Assembly: GCF_000154465.1 (NCBI RefSeq)
Contig: NZ_DS499577.1
Coordinates: 184,013 to 248,012 of the forward strand
Direction: 5' to 3'
Origin: Alistipes putredinis DSM 17216
Lineage (GTDB): Bacteria; Bacteroidota; Bacteroidia; Bacteroidales; Rikenellaceae
DNA length: 64,000 bases
The notes beneath the pieces were generated by a model. It made no database searches and had not been told where the DNA came from. It saw only the letters and a list, made by a program, of their open reading frames with translations. Shown here one piece after another: positions 43,276 through 51,873 of this stretch. The first letter of the stretch is position 1. The number at the start of each line of letters is the position of its first letter. Position numbers and translations under genes: made by a program.

Positions 43276-44106
43276 ATGGAGTGGACCGATATTTTCAGCG
43301 GTCCGGCTTTCGAGCCGGTCAAGAGCCGCGAACTGCACCTCGGAAAGGATTGCGACCTGTCGCGTCCGCTGGTGGTGCGGGATACCGATAAACTGACCGT
43401 CGAGGTCGCGGGCGGAGCCGCACTCCGGCTGGTCGTACTGCATACGAAGCCCTGTCAGGCGGAGATTCGTATCAAGCTGCTCGAAGGGGCGGATGCGGAG
43501 CTCGTCCAGCTTTTCTCGGCCGAGGCATTCGTCGATTTTCAGGTCGAGCAGGCCGCCGGGAGCAAGTTTCGCATGACGGCGTGCCAGTTCACCAGTGCGA
43601 ATGTGCGTTACCGGTTCGATCTGAACGGACGGGAGGCTTCCAATGAGTTGGACGTGCTGTTTCTCGCGTTGGAGCAGGATCACTGTGTGGTCGATCTGCG
43701 TACCAACCATCTGGTCCCGGACTGCACGAGCCGGTCGCTCATCAAGGGCGTCGCTTCGGGGACCGGCCGCGGTGAATTCTGCGGATTGGTTTATGTGGCA
43801 CCGGATGCCCAGCATACCGATGCCCAGCAGCAGTGCCGTAATATTCTGTTGAGCCGCACTTCGCGCATCGATGCGCGTCCACAACTGGAAATTTACGCCG
43901 ACGACGTGCGTTGCAGTCACGGGGCGACGGTGGGGCAGATGGAGGATGAAGCGATCCTCTATATGCGTCAGCGCGGTCTGAAAGAGGAACAGGCACGCCG
44001 TCTGCAGATCGAAGGTTTCGCGGCGGACGTGGTCGGGCGCTGCCGGATCGAGGCCGTGAAAGAGATATTGACCGATGCCGTTGTCCGGCATTTGGATAAA
44101 ATATAG
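43276..44106 (+). CDS. sufD: SufD, short form
   Basis: Partner of SufB and SufC in the cluster scaffold. The 276 residues cover the beta-helix core and the conserved end (EIYADDVRCSHGATVGQMEDEAILYMRQRGL with its His). The N-terminal helical domain of ordinary SufD (usually 400 or more residues) is missing. The ATG at 43276 is 2 bases after sufC, so there is no room upstream for it. The gene is intact in frame, so the shortness looks like a true reduction. Confidence 0.92.
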   Translation: MEWTDIFSGPAFEPVKSRELHLGKDCDLSRPLVVRDTDKLTVEVAGGAALRLVVLHTKPCQAEIRIKLLEGADAELVQLFSAEAFVDFQVEQAAGSKFRMTACQFTSANVRYRFDLNGREASNELDVLFLALEQDHCVVDLRTNHLVPDCTSRSLIKGVASGTGRGEFCGLVYVAPDAQHTDAQQQCRNILLSRTSRIDARPQLEIYADDVRCSHGATVGQMEDEAILYMRQRGLKEEQARRLQIEGFAADVVGRCRIEAVKEILTDAVVRHLDKI

Positions 44107-44110
44107 CGTT

Positions 44111-45328
44111 ATGTTCGATGTGGAAAAAGTCCGGCGGGACTTCCCGATTCTCGGGGTGCGCGTGTACGACAAGCCGTTGGTTTATCTGGACAGCGGCGCT
44201 ACGGCGCAGAAACCCGAGTGCGTGATCGAAACGGTCGATCGCCTGCACCGGGAGTCGAATGCCAATATCCACCGGGGGGTTCATTTTCTTTCGGAGGAGG
44301 CTACCGAGATGTACGAGGCTGCCCGGGCTCGTATCGCCGAGTACATCGGTGCGGAAGCCCGGGAGGAGGTCGTTTTCACGGCCGGAGCTACTGCGTCGCT
44401 CAATACGGTGGCGTATGCATGGTGCGAACGTTTTCTCCGGGCGGGCGACAATATCGTGGTCAGCGAGATGGAGCACCATTCCAATATCGTTCCCTGGCAG
44501 CTTGTCGCCGAGCGCAAGGGTGCCGAAATCCGCGTGCTGCCTTTCGACGAGGAGGGGCGCCTGATGACCGAGCGCCTGCCGGCGCTGCTCGACGCTCGTA
44601 CCCGCGTGGTGGCGGTGACGCAGGCTTCCAATACGCTGGGCACGCGGCCCGATCTGCGTCCGGTGATCGACGAGGCTCACCGGGTCGGTGCGGTCGTGGT
44701 GGTGGACGGATGTCAGGGTGTCGTGCACGGCGGTGTGGATGTGAAAGCGCTGGACTGCGATTTTTACGCCTTCTCCGGTCATAAACTCTATGCCCCGACG
44801 GGTATCGGCGTGCTGTACGGCAAGCGGGATTTGCTTGACCGGATGCCCCCGTTTCTCTCCGGCGGCGACATGGTCGATCGGGTGTCGTTCGAAAAGACGA
44901 CTTTTGCACCTGTCCCGTTGAAATTCGAAGCGGGTACGGCCAATTTCGTGGGGGCGATCGCGCTGGGCGAAGCGGTGCGCTATGTCCGGCAGTTCGATGC
45001 GGCGGAGGTCGAGGCGCATGAACGGGCGCTGCTGCTGCGTGCTACCGAAGGGCTGGAGCGAATCCCCGGCCTGCGGATTTACGGTACGACGCCGGACAAG
45101 TGTGCGATCGTATCGTTCAATGTCGAGGGGGTGCATCCCTATGATATGGGCATGATCCTCGACAAGCTCGGCATCGCCGTTCGTACGGGACAGCACTGTG
45201 CCGAGCCGGTGATGACGCATTACGGAGTTACGGGTATGTGCCGGGCTTCGTTCGCGATGTATAATACGCTGGCGGAAGCCGACGCCCTGGTCGCCGGGGT
45301 CGAGCGGGCCGTGAAGATGCTTAAATAG
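44111..45328 (+). CDS. sufS: SufS-type cysteine desulfurase
   Basis: Takes sulfur from cysteine for cluster assembly, leaving alanine. I start at ATG 44111 (MFDVEKVRRDFPIL), just after the sufD stop. The 405 residues include HRGVHFLSEEAT, the PLP Lys225 in AFSGHKLYAPTGIGVLYG, and the persulfide Cys363 in RTGQHCAEPVM, in the short-loop context of group II (SufS/CsdA) enzymes. No sufE or sufU is next to it. Confidence 0.97.
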   Translation: MFDVEKVRRDFPILGVRVYDKPLVYLDSGATAQKPECVIETVDRLHRESNANIHRGVHFLSEEATEMYEAARARIAEYIGAEAREEVVFTAGATASLNTVAYAWCERFLRAGDNIVVSEMEHHSNIVPWQLVAERKGAEIRVLPFDEEGRLMTERLPALLDARTRVVAVTQASNTLGTRPDLRPVIDEAHRVGAVVVVDGCQGVVHGGVDVKALDCDFYAFSGHKLYAPTGIGVLYGKRDLLDRMPPFLSGGDMVDRVSFEKTTFAPVPLKFEAGTANFVGAIALGEAVRYVRQFDAAEVEAHERALLLRATEGLERIPGLRIYGTTPDKCAIVSFNVEGVHPYDMGMILDKLGIAVRTGQHCAEPVMTHYGVTGMCRASFAMYNTLAEADALVAGVERAVKMLK

Positions 45329-45335
45329 CAAGGAT

Positions 45336-46013
45336 ATGCTGATAGTATTGGAAGGACTGGACGGCGCCGGGAAATCGACCCAGGTGGAACTTGTGCGCCG
45401 CATGTTTGCCCAAGAGGGGGTGGAGAGCCATTTTCTCCATTTTCCGCGTTTCGACGCGCCGGTGTACGGCGAGCTGATCGCCCGCTTCCTGCGGGGTGAA
45501 CTCGGGGCTGTGGACAAGGTCGATCCTTATCTGGTCGCTCTGCTTTTCGCCGGTGACCGGGCCGATGCTGCCGCGCAGTTGCGCTGTTGGCTCGATGCGG
45601 GCCACGCCGTCGTGCTCGACCGGTATGTCTATTCGAACGTGGGGTTCCAGTGCGCCAAATTGCCTGCCGGGGACCGGCAGGAGGAGCTGCGGCGGTGGAT
45701 CCTCGACCTGGAGTTCGGCTATTACGGAATTCCCCGTCCGGACGTGTCGCTGTTTCTGGATGTGCCTTTCGCCTTTACGGAGAAAAAGCTCTCCGAGGTA
45801 CGCGAAGGCGACGACCGCGAATACCTGAAAGGGGAACGCGACATCCATGAGGCATCGCTCGACTTGCAGCGTCGTGTGCGGGAGGTTTACCGTGCAGCCG
45901 CTGCTGCGGACGACCGCCTGCGGATTATCGATTGCAGCGATGCGCAGGGCGGGATGGACTCTCCCAATGCGATTTTCGCCCGCATCCGCACCGAGATAGA
46001 ACGTTTTCGGTAA
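45336..46013 (+). CDS. tmk: Thymidylate kinase
   Basis: Phosphorylates dTMP to dTDP. The 225 residues have Walker A LEGLDGAGKSTQ at 5-16, the DRY-type motif VVLDRYVYSN, and the lid region EKKLSEVREGDDREYLKGERDIHEAS. It follows sufS by 7 bases, probably in the same transcript. The last three codons and the stop (CGT TTT CGG TAA) lie inside a REP-like palindrome. Confidence 0.95.
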   Translation: MLIVLEGLDGAGKSTQVELVRRMFAQEGVESHFLHFPRFDAPVYGELIARFLRGELGAVDKVDPYLVALLFAGDRADAAAQLRCWLDAGHAVVLDRYVYSNVGFQCAKLPAGDRQEELRRWILDLEFGYYGIPRPDVSLFLDVPFAFTEKKLSEVREGDDREYLKGERDIHEASLDLQRRVREVYRAAAAADDRLRIIDCSDAQGGMDSPNAIFARIRTEIERFR

Positions 46014-46058
46014 GCGAGGGCAGAGCCCGCAAGCGGTCTCTGCCGAGCGAAGAAAACG
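46002..46058 (+). repeat. REP-like palindromic repeat, unit 1
   Basis: A 57-base near-perfect palindrome: CGTTTTC at the left, GAAAACG at the right, and GGCAGAG/CTCTGCC inside. It includes the tmk stop codon. The copy at 46074 and two more at 54539-54668 share the same framework. Confidence 0.8.
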
Positions 46059-46073
46059 AAGAAGTCAATTCAA

Positions 46074-46132
46074 CGTTTTCGGTAAGCGGGGCAGAGCCGA
46101 ATTTGTGTGGATTGTGCCGGGTGGAGAAAACG
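46074..46132 (+). repeat. REP-like palindromic repeat, unit 2
   Basis: A second unit 15 bases after the first: CGTTTTCGGTAAGCGGGGC at the left and GGAGAAAACGAAG at the right, with less inner pairing. The middle part (CCGAATTTGTGTGGATTGTG) matches that of the unit at 54609-54668. Confidence 0.75.
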
Positions 46133-46432
46133 AAGCGTGGAATTAGTGTATGAGATGAGCGCCTTTTCGAATGATGCCGGAGAAGTGCCCGGAGGGGCGG
46201 TTCGGTATATTCGATAAGCGGATGAGTCGTTTTGTCCGTGTCCCGACGGATGCGGAGCGTTGAGCGAAAAGGGAGTCCGGAAAAAGTCGGCAATCCGAAA
46301 CGGCTTTGCGGGACGCTCGGACGCAGACCGAAAGGCGGGAAGTTTTGAGTTTTAACGATGAGAACGACTCCGGACGAGTGCGGGATGCCTGCGGAGAAAA
46401 TGAAGAAAAGATCGTATATAACCTGTTCGAAA
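46133..46432. other. Intergenic region before the BT_3928-type gene
   Basis: About 300 bases with no recognised gene. The frames here are short. No promoter consensus was found close to the downstream start. Confidence 0.4.
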
Positions 46433-47557
46433 ATGATGAAACCTATGCTGTCGCAACGGGCCCGGAGCCTGATTACCGGAGTTTGCCGCCTGGTGCTGGC
46501 CGTCGTGTTCATCGTGTCGGGCTTTACGAAGGTGATCGATCCCTGGGGAACGTCGATCAAGATCAACGAATACCTCACGATTTACGGGTTCGATTATCTG
46601 ATTCCGGCCAGCATGGTCTTTTCGATTTGGCTGTGCGGCGCCGAGATGATGATGGGTTGCATGCTGCTTTGCAAGGTGCGTATCCGGCTGGTATCGATCT
46701 TCGCTCTGGCGTCGATGCTCTTCTTTACGATCCTTACCTTTTTGAGTGCGACGTTCATCCCGGTCGAGGATTGCGGCTGTTTCGGTGAGGCGATCAAACT
46801 CTCCCCCTGGGAAACATTCTTCAAGAACCTGGCCTTGCTGCCGATGGCGGCCGTCGTGTGGGCTTATTACCGGAACGATAAGATTCTTGCCTTCCGCCGT
46901 TCGGAGGTCGCTTTGACGATTTTTTTCTTCCTTCTGACGATGGGGCTGGGGTTCTATTGCTATTGTCATCTTCCGTTGATCGATTTTCTGCCGTATAAGA
47001 TCGGGGTGAATATCCGCGAGGAGATGCACGCCTCTTCTGCGGCCGGTCCCGAGGGCGAGTTGCAGACCGTACTGGTTTATCGCAATCGCATGACGGGGGA
47101 GGAGCGGGAGTTTGCGCTCGATGATACGGAGTGGCAGGACGATACGGTCTGGGAGTGGGTCGATACGAAAATTCTGGGAGAGGTACCGGAGATGAATCCG
47201 ATGATCGAGGAGTTCGCTCTGCGCAATGGCGCGGAAGATGTGACCGACCGGGTGCTCGCTACTCCGGGACGGCTCTATTTGATCTGTGTGACGCGTTTCG
47301 ACCGCATCGGCCGCAGGTGCGAGGATCGTTTGGAGCGGCTCGTGGAGCGTGCGTTGCAGGAAGGGGCGCATGTCGTCTGCATCACGCCCGAACCCTTGCA
47401 GGGAAACGGCATCCATTCGTTCGGGAAAAGCACGCCGGTTCCTTGCTACAACATCGATGGATCGACGCTCAAGACCATGTTGCGGGCTCATACGGGTATT
47501 GTCGTGCTCGACGACGGGGTAATCGCCGACAAGCGGAACTGTCGGGACATAGACTGA
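46433..47557 (+). CDS. BT_3928-type membrane protein (DoxX/MauE-like with periplasmic domain)
   Basis: A membrane protein of about 374 residues. Its first part resembles DoxX/MauE proteins (VCRLVLAVVFIVSGFTKVIDPWGTSIKINEYL) with four helices and a Cys motif EDCGCFGEAIKLSPWETF. The C-terminal ~180 residues after the last helix look like a degenerate thioredoxin-type periplasmic domain (YLICVTRFDRIGRRCEDRL, VVCITPEPL). MauE-like proteins pair with disulfide/quinone systems, so an electron or thiol role is possible. I place the start at the MMKPM of 46433; the frame is open from 46358. Confidence 0.78.
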   Translation: MMKPMLSQRARSLITGVCRLVLAVVFIVSGFTKVIDPWGTSIKINEYLTIYGFDYLIPASMVFSIWLCGAEMMMGCMLLCKVRIRLVSIFALASMLFFTILTFLSATFIPVEDCGCFGEAIKLSPWETFFKNLALLPMAAVVWAYYRNDKILAFRRSEVALTIFFFLLTMGLGFYCYCHLPLIDFLPYKIGVNIREEMHASSAAGPEGELQTVLVYRNRMTGEEREFALDDTEWQDDTVWEWVDTKILGEVPEMNPMIEEFALRNGAEDVTDRVLATPGRLYLICVTRFDRIGRRCEDRLERLVERALQEGAHVVCITPEPLQGNGIHSFGKSTPVPCYNIDGSTLKTMLRAHTGIVVLDDGVIADKRNCRDID

Positions 47558-47843
47558 ATCGGGCGTCAGTATTTCCGGTGCTATGCGCGGAAGCCGGGGT
47601 TGCTCCGGGCTGCGGAGGCGAGGGGTGAGTTCCGGTTTCCTGCCTGACGGAGTACCGGGACAGACGTTCCGGGTATTGTCGGAAGTAGAGAATATGCGGA
47701 AGGGCGATTCCTTCCGATAAAAGACCGTGTGTCATAAAGGCGCACTGTTGTGTCATTATCGGGAGCGGGCGAGTCATTTACGGCAGTAAATTCCTGTCGC
47801 CTTTACCTTCAATGCCTTGCATTGCATCCATTCTGACAACCTT
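47558..47843. other. Convergent intergenic region
   Basis: About 290 bases between the end of the BT_3928-type gene and its convergent terminator. No gene or RNA recognised. Confidence 0.45.
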
Positions 47844-47885
47844 AAGGGCTGTGCCTGGAACTTTCATTTCGACACAGCCCTTTCG
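47844..47885. terminator. Convergent terminator between BT_3928-type and OsmC genes
   Basis: AAGGGCTGTG (47844-47853) pairs with CACAGCCCTT (47873-47882), then TTCG and more T. It can serve both strands. Confidence 0.65.
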
Positions 47886-47915
47886 TTGCTTTTTCGTAAT
47901 TTGTAGTGCTTCGGC

Positions 47916-48311
47916 CTATTTCGTATTGACGATCGCGATTTCGTCGGCTACCGGAGCGATCTTGCGCAGCATCTGCACGCCGCCGCAATGTTTGTCGTGG
48001 GCCAGGTTGATGGCCCGGCTTACTTTCATCTGGTCGTTTTCGCATTCGCATTGTACGTTATAGACGATGCGGAAAGATTTGAAGACGCTGCTCGATTGTA
48101 CGGTTTCCGTGTCGAGTTCACCCGATATGCTGAGTTCGAAGCGGGTCGGAGATACGCGCTCCTTTTCCATGATCGCCATCGCGGTCATGCCTGCGCAAGT
48201 TACGCCGGCCAGCAACATCAGCTCTTTGGGATTTAGTTGGTCGCATTTCTTGTTTCCTTCGAGGACATAGGTCCGTGCCGAAGTCATCTGTATAGTTACC
48301 TGTTGGATCAT
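47916..48311 (-). CDS. OsmC-family protein
   Basis: A 131-residue member of the OsmC/Ohr fold. Most members reduce organic hydroperoxides through two cysteines. The first Cys is in GVTCAGMTAMAIMEKERV and the second in HDKHCGGVQML, so both are present and spaced about right. Cytoplasmic. Stands alone with a divergent promoter region. Confidence 0.88.
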   Translation of the reverse strand: MIQQVTIQMTSARTYVLEGNKKCDQLNPKELMLLAGVTCAGMTAMAIMEKERVSPTRFELSISGELDTETVQSSSVFKSFRIVYNVQCECENDQMKVSRAINLAHDKHCGGVQMLRKIAPVADEIAIVNTK

Positions 48312-48462
48312 AACGATAAATTTTTAGGTTGAATTTTCTTTTTTTTGTTTTTATCCGGCAGAATATGCGGGCGGTTTTGCCTTCGTTCGTCGAAAAGATT
48401 CTTTTTTCTTTTCTGTCGGGCAACAATCGTTCCCAAATGGTGCGTCTGCCCCGGGAAATCGT

Positions 48463-48859
48463 TATCTTTACGGGAAATGACTCCGATTTGAACGAATGCA
48501 CGGGACTGGGGCTAAATAAATTTGGCGCTGGGCCCGGCTTTCGCTATCTTTGTAGAAGATAGGATTCGGTTCGGCAATTTTCGAGAGCAAGTTCTCTCGG
48601 TTACCCTCGCTTTTCACTATCTTTGCAAAAGATCGGAGGCGGTTCGGCAATCTTTGCGTGCAAGCCCGCACGATTGCCCTCACCTTTCACGATCTTTGAC
48701 ATAGTCTTAGATAGGATGCGCCTCGGAAAATTGGGAACAAGTTTCCATTTTTCTCTCGGCTTTCACTATCTTTACCGAAAAAATATTTTGATTCGGGCAG
48801 GAAGCGCCTCGGGCAGCGCTGAACAGGTCGGACTTACCACCGGGTGTTCGCTATCTGCG
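48463..48859 (+). repeat. Tandem promoter-hairpin repeats upstream of the TPR gene
   Basis: Five to six imperfect units of 73-85 bases. The -7-like boxes are at 48463 (TATCTTTA), 48545 and 48618 (TATCTTTG), 48691 (GATCTTTG), 48767 (TATCTTTA) and 48852 (TATCTGCG). Units at 48545, 48618 and 48691 contain hairpins with loop CAAG: CGAGAG/CTCTCG, CGTGC/GCACG and TGGGAAC/GTTTCCA. Distances between boxes are 82, 73, 73, 76 and 85 bases. Confidence 0.8.
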
Positions 48860-48881
48860 TTCGAATTATTGTGTGTGCGTT

Positions 48882-51869
48882 ATGAAGAGAAACATCCTGT
48901 ATTTATTGTCGATAGGCATTTGCCTGTTCACTTGTGTCGGGAGCCATGCTGCGGCACCGGAAACCCGGGCGCATCTGGAGCGGGGGCGTTCGCTTTTCGA
49001 TCACGGGCGCTGGACAGATGCCCGTTATGAATTGCTGAAGGCCCGCGAGGGAGCGGACCGGGACGACCGGCTTACGCTCCAGCAGATCGATTATCAGTTG
49101 GCGGTTTGTGCCTTGAAGCTCGGCAGCCGGGATGCCGAGGCGATGCTCGCCGACTTTTCCAAGCGTTATCCCGAGTCGGTTTACAACAACGACCTGCGGT
49201 TCGCCCAGGGGTTGCTTTATTGCAGCCGGTCGGAGTATGACAAGGCGCTCGCATGTTTCGGACGGGTGAACTACCGGGCTTTGGACAGAACCCGGCGCGA
49301 GCAGTACGACCTGCGCATGGGATATATCGAATTCGGCCGGGATGACTATGACCGGGCGATGACCTATTTCGACCGGATCAATCCCCAAAGCGAATTTTAC
49401 GATCACGCTCTCTATTATAAGTCCTACATCGCCTATGCGCGGGAACAGTACGACTGGGCCAGAAGCGGGTTCGAACGATTGCTTAAAAGCGAGGCTTACG
49501 GCGAGGTAGCGCCCTATTACCTGCTGCAAATCGAGTTCAAGCAGGGGAATTACCGCTACGTGGTCGAGAACGGCGAAGAGTTGATCCGCCGGGCATCGCC
49601 CCGCCAGCGGGCCGAACTCTCGCGGGTCATGGCCGAAGCGTGGTTTCGCTTGGGCGAATATTCCAAACCGCTGGATTACCTCGACGCTTTCGTGCAGGCC
49701 GGCGGAGAAATGGGCCGGGATGAAAATTATCTCTACGGATTCTCCCTCTACCGTACGGCCCGCTACGACGATGCCGCAGAGTATCTGCGCAAGGCGTGCG
49801 GAGCCGACGACGCTCTGACGCAGAACGCCTCCTACCACCTGGCCGACTGTTACTTGCGCGGCGGGGACAAGCAGCAGGCGATGCAGTCGTTCGCCATGGC
49901 TTCGAATGCCGAATTCGATTCCGCGATTGCCGAAGACGCGCTGTTCAACTATGGAAAATTGCAATACGAACTGGGGGGCGGACGTTTCAACGAAGCGATT
50001 CAGGTACTCAACCGCTATGTCGCCCAGTATCCGTCGTCGCCCCGTGTACGCACGGCCAAAGAGCTGTTGGCGGCGGCCTATTACAATTCGCACAATTACG
50101 ACGAAGCGTACGAGATCATCGCCTCCTATCCCGATCCCGACGGCGACCTGCTGGCCGCCAAGCAGAAGATCGCCTATTTCCGCGGCTTGAGCGCACTGGA
50201 AAAGGGCGATACGCAGGGGGCCGGGCGTTATCTGGCGGAGTCCGCCCGTATCGGAATCAGTCCCAAATACAATGCGCTGGCAACCTTTTGGCAGGGTGAA
50301 ATCGCTTACGGCAGGGGAAATTACGACGTTGCTCTGCGCGATTACGAGTCCTACCTGAAGCGGGCGCCGAAAACCGAGCCCGAATATGCGATGGCTTTCT
50401 ACAATACGGGGTATTGCCACTTCTCGAAGGAGAATATGCCCCGGGCGCGGGAGTCGTTCGTTCGCTTCATCGAATTGTATCCCACTCAGGACGGTTACCG
50501 CACGGATGCCCGCAATCGTCTGGGCGACACCTACTATTCGGATCGCCAGTTCGACGAGGCGTTGAAGTATTACGGACAGGCTGCGGCCGCGTCCGACGAC
50601 GGAGCGGATTACGCCCGCTACCAGCGGGCCGTTACGCTCGGTATTCTGGGACGTACATCTGAAAAAATCAAGGCGTTGCAGCAGATTATCCGCGACGGCA
50701 GGGGAGATTACCTCGACGATGCGACTTACGAACTGGGCCGTACTTTCGTAGCGCAGGAGCGCTACCGCGAGGGGGCTGCAGTGCTCGAACCTTTCGTCGA
50801 AACCTATGTTTATTCGCCCTACCGGAGTGCCGCGTTGTCCGAGTTGGGACTGGCTTACCTGAACCTGGGCGACAAGAAAAAGTCGCTTTCCTACTATGAT
50901 ATGGTGGTGAAGACCGCTCCCCAATCCTCCGATGCCAAGGATGCCTTGCAGGGGATTCGGGATATTTACGTCTCCGAAGGAGATGCCGGCGGTTATTTCG
51001 ATTATGCCCGGAAGAGCGGTGTCGAAGGGGACCTTACGGCCATGTCGCGCGATTCGCTTTCGTTCGCTGCCGCCCGCCGGATCTATCTTTCGGGCGAGCC
51101 TGCGTCGGCGGCCAAGTCGCTGCGCAGTTATCTCGAAAGTTATCCCAAGGGATATTATACGGCCGATGCGCTCTATTGTCTGAGCGATTGCTACCTGAAG
51201 ACGGGCGAACGATCCCGTGCGATCGAAACGCTCGCGGCTCTGGCCGGTGCGGGACAGAATCAGTACACGCATCGGGCTTTGAAGACGCTGGCTGGAATGA
51301 CTTTTGCCGATGAACGCTTTACGGAAGCTGCGGCGGCTTACCGCAAATTGGCCGATGCCGAAAGCACCGCTGCCGGAAAAGCCGAGGCCATGAACGGCTA
51401 CGTCCGTGCGACGATCGCGGCGGGGGACGAGGAGCGGATTCTGTCCATGGCCGACGATGTGGCATCCTACACCGCTGCGGGGGACCTGGCATGGCGAGAG
51501 TCCCAGTTTGCGAAGGCCGGGATTCTGGATCGCCGGGGAGATGCTGCTGCCGCGCAAAAGATCTACAAGGTTTTGAGCGCCAATGTGAAAACATCCGAGG
51601 GAGCCGAGTCGGCCTACCGGGTGATCGAGTCCGCGTTCCGGGCCGGTGATACGGCTCGTGCCGAAAAACTGGTGCTCGATTTCTCGGACAAGGGAACGCC
51701 TCATGCCTTCTGGCTGGCCAAGTCCTTCCTTGTGCTGGGTGATATTTATGTGCAGAAGGGCGACATGTTCCAGGCCCGGGCGACCTACCAGAGTATCGTG
51801 GACGGCTATACCCCCGCCGATGACGGAATCGTTGCGGAAGCGAAAGAGAAAATCAAGAAACTCAATTAA
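48882..51869 (+). CDS. Large periplasmic tetratricopeptide-repeat protein
   Basis: A 995-residue exported protein. The signal peptide is MKRNILYLLSIGICLFTCVGSHAAA, cut near residue 25. I prefer ATG 48882 over GTG 48873. TPR-like helical pairs fill the chain (for example FAQGLLYCSRSEYDKALACFGRVNY and YNTGYCHFSKENMPRARESFVRFIEL), with many Ala/Tyr/Asp positions. No catalytic domain. It is followed, 4 bases later, by an outer-membrane barrel gene, so the two probably form an envelope complex, as for other TPR-plus-barrel pairs of Bacteroidetes. Exact role unknown. Confidence 0.9.
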   Translation: MKRNILYLLSIGICLFTCVGSHAAAPETRAHLERGRSLFDHGRWTDARYELLKAREGADRDDRLTLQQIDYQLAVCALKLGSRDAEAMLADFSKRYPESVYNNDLRFAQGLLYCSRSEYDKALACFGRVNYRALDRTRREQYDLRMGYIEFGRDDYDRAMTYFDRINPQSEFYDHALYYKSYIAYAREQYDWARSGFERLLKSEAYGEVAPYYLLQIEFKQGNYRYVVENGEELIRRASPRQRAELSRVMAEAWFRLGEYSKPLDYLDAFVQAGGEMGRDENYLYGFSLYRTARYDDAAEYLRKACGADDALTQNASYHLADCYLRGGDKQQAMQSFAMASNAEFDSAIAEDALFNYGKLQYELGGGRFNEAIQVLNRYVAQYPSSPRVRTAKELLAAAYYNSHNYDEAYEIIASYPDPDGDLLAAKQKIAYFRGLSALEKGDTQGAGRYLAESARIGISPKYNALATFWQGEIAYGRGNYDVALRDYESYLKRAPKTEPEYAMAFYNTGYCHFSKENMPRARESFVRFIELYPTQDGYRTDARNRLGDTYYSDRQFDEALKYYGQAAAASDDGADYARYQRAVTLGILGRTSEKIKALQQIIRDGRGDYLDDATYELGRTFVAQERYREGAAVLEPFVETYVYSPYRSAALSELGLAYLNLGDKKKSLSYYDMVVKTAPQSSDAKDALQGIRDIYVSEGDAGGYFDYARKSGVEGDLTAMSRDSLSFAAARRIYLSGEPASAAKSLRSYLESYPKGYYTADALYCLSDCYLKTGERSRAIETLAALAGAGQNQYTHRALKTLAGMTFADERFTEAAAAYRKLADAESTAAGKAEAMNGYVRATIAAGDEERILSMADDVASYTAAGDLAWRESQFAKAGILDRRGDAAAAQKIYKVLSANVKTSEGAESAYRVIESAFRAGDTARAEKLVLDFSDKGTPHAFWLAKSFLVLGDIYVQKGDMFQARATYQSIVDGYTPADDGIVAEAKEKIKKLN

Positions 51870-51873
51870 CGAT

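Noticed and set aside
44273..44278. G6 runs in sufS, the TPR gene and the aroDA fusion as switches
   Set aside because: Runs of six are expected in GC-rich genes and lie clearly below the 9-10 class.
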